In this document: positions 7,901 to 10,328 of the stretch, piece by piece | Numbering within the stretch: position 1 is the stretch's first letter | Layout of the letters: each line of letters starts with the position of its first letter | DNA from: Acidobacteriaceae bacterium | GTDB lineage: Bacteria; Acidobacteriota; Terriglobia; Terriglobales; Acidobacteriaceae | Direction of reading: 5' to 3' | Assembly: GCA_027364815.1 (NCBI GenBank) | Contig: DAHXOQ010000081.1 | Location: forward strand, 1 to 10,328 | Length of the DNA: 10,328 bases | The notes under the pieces: model-generated | Databases searched by the model: none | What the model saw: the letters and a program-made list of their open reading frames with translations, nothing else | Told to the model about the DNA's origin: nothing | Position numbers and translations under genes: made by a program

Positions 7901-8801
7901 TTGTCAATTCATATACAACAACTGTCCATCTACACCGCGTTTCTGGAACCAGCAGTTCTCTTCGCTCTATGCCTGGAATTCCATCGGCACCAGCTCTTAC
8001 AACGCGATGCAGCTCACTCTGCGTCATCCTACTTCTCACGGTTTTACATTCGACTTCAGCTACAGTTTCTCCAAGTCGCTTGATATGACCTCGGGTACTG
8101 AGCGTGCCAACGAACTGGGCTCAAATGGAGACAACGGCTTCACCAGTTCGGCAATTCAGAACACATGGAATCCAAAAGCCAACAAGGGGCCCTCTGACTT
8201 CGACACGCGCCATCTCATGACAATTGATTGGGTTTACGTGCTTCCGGTTGGTCGCGGAAAACAGTTCCTGAGCGGATCCAGCCGCGTCCTTGATGCATTT
8301 ATCGGTGGATGGCAGTGGGCCGGTCTCTCTCGCTGGACAAGCGGCTTGCCATACTCCTTCTATCAAGCGGGTTGGGCCACCGACTGGCAGCTTGAAGGAT
8401 GGGGTGTTCAGACAGGTAGCATCAATTTCAAAAAGACAAAGAACAGCTCCGGATTGCCCATGATCTTCGACACGGCAACTCAAACCGCTATCAACAATGG
8501 CATGCGCAATGGATTCCCGCTGCGTAACCCTTATCCGGGTGAAGCTGGGCAACGAAACGCATTCCGTGGCGATGGCTATTTTGACATTGACTCTTCACTC
8601 ACCAAAAGCTGGAATATCGCCAACTGGGCCACACTTAAATTTGCGGCAGAATACTACAACATCACAAACACTCCGCGCTTTGATGTGGCCCCGAACAGTC
8701 TGAATCCTTCGCTGACCAATGGAACCCTCGGTACCTACGGAGCGACTCTGGCATCCGATGGTTACCGCCGCCTGCAACTCGGTTTGCGTATGGATTTCTA
8801 A
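4998..8801 (+). CDS. TonB-dependent receptor, Oar-like, with N-terminal carboxypeptidase-regulatory-like domain
   Basis: Large outer-membrane beta-barrel protein, 1267 aa from the GTG start. Residues 1-25 are a signal peptide (MKKILSNW, then a hydrophobic run to ALGQA). Residues about 26-108 form a carboxypeptidase-regulatory-like beta-sandwich (LRGVVKDPSGALVPGATITL). A plug-like region follows at about 125-245, with ALPMEGRDPVSLLSLQPGV (143-161) and a GRSDQGNITLDGLDDND segment (181-197). FGGSVGGPIIKDKLFFFFNYEG (289-310) is a hallmark of the Oar-like receptors abundant in Acidobacteriota. The rest is barrel, ending in LGLRMDF with a terminal aromatic residue as expected for BAM-assembled proteins. 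The protein has only four cysteines, in two close pairs (364/377 and 969/976). Substrate cannot be told; sugars, peptides and metal complexes are all known for TonB receptors. It has its own candidate promoter, strong ribosome binding site and terminator, so it is probably a single-gene unit. Confidence 0.93.
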   Translation: MKKILSNWLLIILLSASATLALGQATTSLRGVVKDPSGALVPGATITLSDSSTGVTYHTTTNSAGFYIFPVVAPAHYLITINSTGFATETRSAELLVNQPATIDFKMSVKAEAVTIDVSTSAQTLNMTDATIGNSVGNATIQALPMEGRDPVSLLSLQPGVLYFGAQTSTADSRQGAVSGGRSDQGNITLDGLDDNDQLNGTAFQGVLRSTLDSTEEFRVTTSNGTAEAGRSSGAQVNLITKAGTNNFHGALYEYYRPTNTVANDYFLKNNESNSGQPNQPQHYVKNVFGGSVGGPIIKDKLFFFFNYEGLRQSIDQVVQATVPTASFMGTSQTSYNGVLQYIDGNNVTHMLSASQVSALDVGCSEPGNYFNGSNVCPWGTGGAAQPGADPNLLAYLATEPVATGSASGDGLNSGSYYFASPLPTTQNTSIFKLDYNLNSANKFFARGNLQKDTNAGAANLPGQGPASFTDDNTKGFSLGHTWTPTANLVNDLRYGFIRQGYQRAGQGVGDYVFIRFYTQPTAQTRNTIQHVPVHNLADTLNWTRKAHTFSFGGNWRQITNEHGTDANSFNGASTNPYWPAIGTLPDPASIGLPTVQNTGFFNSYEIAYSTLVGDVSQLTNVYNYKVATPTTATALPDGAFVQRNFRSNEFEFFLQDSWRVHSNLTFTYGVRYTNLQTPYEMNGQQVSPTLNTDAWYKGREAAAQQGQIYEPIMAFSPSGKANGQPGLYPKQKNNFAPRLGVVYSPDTKTSIRAGAGMYFDHYGEGLINSFDQEGSFGLSTSLSNAAGAYGFENSPRFTGAHNMPDYPLPPVTPTQTFPYAPPSGLASGFGIDWGVNNRIKTPYSEAFNLSIQRELRAGFTVEADYVGRLGRHLLEQQDLAEPVNYVDPSGGGSYFNAATQLSKLVDANGGNPAGLVNPIPYFENVFPFMANLDYAGQSATQAIYKHEWAPNRGSSGETFALFDLDMACQFIYNNCPSTPRFWNQQFSSLYAWNSIGTSSYNAMQLTLRHPTSHGFTFDFSYSFSKSLDMTSGTERANELGSNGDNGFTSSAIQNTWNPKANKGPSDFDTRHLMTIDWVYVLPVGRGKQFLSGSSRVLDAFIGGWQWAGLSRWTSGLPYSFYQAGWATDWQLEGWGVQTGSINFKKTKNSSGLPMIFDTATQTAINNGMRNGFPLRNPYPGEAGQRNAFRGDGYFDIDSSLTKSWNIANWATLKFAAEYYNITNTPRFDVAPNSLNPSLTNGTLGTYGATLASDGYRRLQLGLRMDF

Positions 8802-8822
8802 TCAATTGTTGGCTCTGAAATC

Positions 8823-8859
8823 ATGCGCCGGTGGACTCCCACTCCACCGGCGCATTTTT
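8823..8859 (+). terminator. Intrinsic terminator after the TonB-dependent receptor gene
   Basis: A perfect 13-bp stem pairs 8823-8835 (ATGCGCCGGTGGA) with 8843-8855 (TCCACCGGCGCAT) around a 7-nt loop. It is followed by a run of Ts (8855-8859) and a further T-rich stretch. It begins 21 bp after the receptor stop codon and should separate the receptor transcript from the peptidase gene. Confidence 0.92.
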
Positions 8860-8881
8860 CGTTCTTTAAATGTCATTGCGC

Positions 8882-8911
8882 TTCTTTAATTTAACCGCAA
8901 CCAAATAGAAT
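8882..8911 (+). promoter_or_regulatory. Weak candidate promoter for the S9 peptidase gene
   Basis: TAGAAT at 8906-8911 matches the -10 consensus at 5 of 6 positions. The best -35 at 18 bp spacing, TTCTTT (8882-8887), is poor. Position supports it: it lies between the terminator and the next gene, about 44 bp before the ATG, so the leader would be about 37 nt. The terminator upstream makes a promoter in this gap likely. Confidence 0.35.
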
Positions 8912-8954
8912 GATCTTCAATCTCACTTTCCCTGTATCAGCAAAGGCAAACAGA

Positions 8955-10328
8955 ATGAAACTTCGCGCACGCATACTCCTGCTATTTGTAACTTTCGCCG
9001 CCGCCATCACTCTTTCCACTCACGCTCAGAGCAATCTACCCACCATCTCGCTCGATGAATACATGAACACGACCGAGATTCGCGAACTGCGCCTATCACC
9101 CGATGGATCTGCTGCAGTCATTGAGACCGAGTCGCCGGATTGGAAGGCTGGCACTTTCCGCGAAGACCTCTGGATCTGGGCCGCTGACAATGGATTGCGC
9201 CCGCTCACACACACCGGAAACGAAAGCAGCGTTGAGTGGAGTCCAGATGGAAAGTGGATTGCCTTCCTCGCCGAACGCACTCCCTCCTCATCGGACGGCG
9301 GCTCAGGCGCATCGGACGGCGAAGATGAATCGGATACTGCAACCGAATCGACATTCACGCGCATCTGGATTATTCCCGCCAACGGCGGTGAAGCGCTTCC
9401 TCTGTTTGAAGAGAAGCTCGACGTACACGCATTTGCCTGGGCGCCTGACAGCGCATCCATCTACTACTCCGTCGCTCAGCCCATGCCCGCCGATGAAAAA
9501 GCTGAGTACAAGGAAAAATGGCAGGACGTGATTCGCTGGCGTGAACACTTGAGAGGCGACGCAATTCTCCGCCAACCGGTTAAAGAATCGCTTGCCGCAG
9601 CATTAGCCACTCCACTCCCTCACGATAAGGAATCAAAGGGCAAGGATGCAAAGGAATCAAAGAAAGCAGCGAAGGAAAAATCAAAAGAAAATGCTGATCA
9701 GTTTCCGGTTCTGGCGACGCAGATTACAACCTCACCTCTGCAAATTGCTGAGCTAACTCTATCGCCGGATGGAAAATCCATCGCCTTCACAACCGAACCC
9801 GCGCATCTTCGCGAAGAAGATCCCTCAGAGTACGAGCTATTCGTTACTTCCGCAGATCCAAAATCCACCGCGCGCCAGCTCACTCACAACGAGGGCATCG
9901 AATCAGAGATTCACTGGTCGCCAGACGGAAAATTCATTCACTTCCTCGTCCACGCCGGCGCAGGATACATTGAAGGCTCGTATCGTGATATTCAGGGGCG
10001 GCTCTACCGCATCGACCCATCCACGGCCAAGGTTGAACGGCTCGGCTCCTCTTTCGATGGCTCCTTCGAGGAGTTCACTCTGCTCAGTGATGGTCGCGAA
10101 ATCGCCGTCGGTCTCAAATCACTCGAGCGCCAGCTCTACTTCATCGATGGCGCAAATGCCACTTTGCTTCCCGGCGCAGCAGGCGCATACGCCAATCTCA
10201 ATGCCGCGTTGAAAACCCCCGCGCTTCTCCTCACCCACTCCTCCATCAACACCCCCGCGCAAGCCATGCTGGTCACCGATCCGCTCCATCCAGCCGATGC
10301 AAAAACCACCACCACGCTCACCCATTTC
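8955..10328 (+). CDS. Exported S9 family (prolyl oligopeptidase-type) peptidase, N-terminal propeller part (3' truncated by window edge)
   Basis: The frame is open from the ATG at 8955 to the right edge, 458 codons, with no stop. AAAGG at 8942-8946 lies 8 nt upstream. Residues 1-24 are a signal peptide (MKLRARILLLFV, cleavage likely after STHA), so the enzyme should work in the periplasm or outside. What follows is a beta-propeller with five repeats of the TolB/PD40 type: LSPDG (47-51), WSPDGKWIAF (95-104), WAPDSASIYY (162-171), LSPDGKSIAF (269-278) and WSPDGKFIHF (321-330). This arrangement is usual for S9 peptidases such as DPP-like and acylaminoacyl peptidases, whose Ser-Asp-His hydrolase domain follows the propeller; that domain is outside the window. 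A TolB-like protein without a catalytic domain remains possible. Two low-complexity linkers interrupt the propeller: acidic at 111-133 and lysine-rich at 225-245. Confidence 0.85.
   Translation, partial: MKLRARILLLFVTFAAAITLSTHAQSNLPTISLDEYMNTTEIRELRLSPDGSAAVIETESPDWKAGTFREDLWIWAADNGLRPLTHTGNESSVEWSPDGKWIAFLAERTPSSSDGGSGASDGEDESDTATESTFTRIWIIPANGGEALPLFEEKLDVHAFAWAPDSASIYYSVAQPMPADEKAEYKEKWQDVIRWREHLRGDAILRQPVKESLAAALATPLPHDKESKGKDAKESKKAAKEKSKENADQFPVLATQITTSPLQIAELTLSPDGKSIAFTTEPAHLREEDPSEYELFVTSADPKSTARQLTHNEGIESEIHWSPDGKFIHFLVHAGAGYIEGSYRDIQGRLYRIDPSTAKVERLGSSFDGSFEEFTLLSDGREIAVGLKSLERQLYFIDGANATLLPGAAGAYANLNAALKTPALLLTHSSINTPAQAMLVTDPLHPADAKTTTTLTHF
9289..9321 (+). repeat. 12-bp direct repeat inside the acidic linker of the S9 peptidase
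   Basis: CATCGGACGGCG occurs at 9289-9300 and again, identical, at 9310-9321. The period is 21 bp, seven codons, so the frame is kept. It encodes Ser-Asp-Gly twice within the Ser/Gly/Asp/Glu-rich segment at residues 111-133. Confidence 0.85.
9627..9662 (+). repeat. 12-bp direct repeat inside the lysine-rich linker of the S9 peptidase
   Basis: AAGGAATCAAAG occurs at 9627-9638 and again, identical, at 9651-9662. The period is 24 bp, eight codons, in frame. It encodes Lys-Glu-Ser-Lys twice; related Lys-Glu and Lys-Ser codons continue to about 9689. Confidence 0.85.

Noticed and set aside
7351..8088. 245-codon open frame on the plus strand within the receptor gene
   Set aside because: It is a +1-type shadow of the receptor frame; the protein is rich in Ser, Arg and Thr with no domain, while the receptor frame keeps its motifs through this stretch.

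Overview
The window looks like chromosomal DNA from an Acidobacteriota bacterium, most likely of the Terriglobia (Acidobacteriaceae-like) group. This is inferred from gene content and style, not from a database match. It holds a very large Oar-like TonB-dependent receptor with an N-terminal carboxypeptidase-regulatory-like domain, a secreted S9 peptidase, signal peptides typical of a diderm envelope, moderately GC-rich coding DNA, and a heptanucleotide tandem repeat in a spacer. No mobile element, CRISPR array, tRNA or rRNA was recognised.

Layout, left to right. (1) 1-883 (+): the 3' three quarters of a PLP-dependent group Ib aspartate-aminotransferase-type enzyme, cut by the left edge. (2) 1078-2196 (+): manC, a short single-domain mannose-1-phosphate guanylyltransferase. 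(3) 2259-2298: five and a part copies of a 7-bp repeat, ending 7 bp before the next start codon. (4) 2306-3754 (+): a phosphoglucomutase/phosphomannomutase family enzyme. (5) 3762-4613 (-): a secreted protein of unknown function, convergent with the mutase across a 7-bp gap. (6) 4614-4997: a 384-bp divergent intergenic region with candidate promoters in both directions and several short paired repeats. (7) 4998-8801 (+): an outer-membrane TonB-dependent receptor of 1267 aa, from a GTG start with a strong ribosome binding site, followed by a clear intrinsic terminator. (8) 8955 to the right edge (+): the N-terminal 458 codons of an exported S9 (prolyl-oligopeptidase-type) peptidase, whose catalytic domain lies beyond the window.

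How the genes may work together. The mutase and ManC would carry out consecutive steps from mannose-6-phosphate through mannose-1-phosphate to GDP-mannose, the donor for mannose-containing surface polysaccharides. The receptor, the exported peptidase and perhaps the divergent secreted protein form an envelope group that could handle peptide or polymer breakdown products; that link rests on proximity alone. I did not find a convincing new multi-gene system. The most unusual items are the heptad array placed where the mutase ribosome binding site should be, two oppositely charged repeat-built linkers in the S9 peptidase propeller, the paired repeats in the divergent promoter region, and the unrecognised secreted protein.
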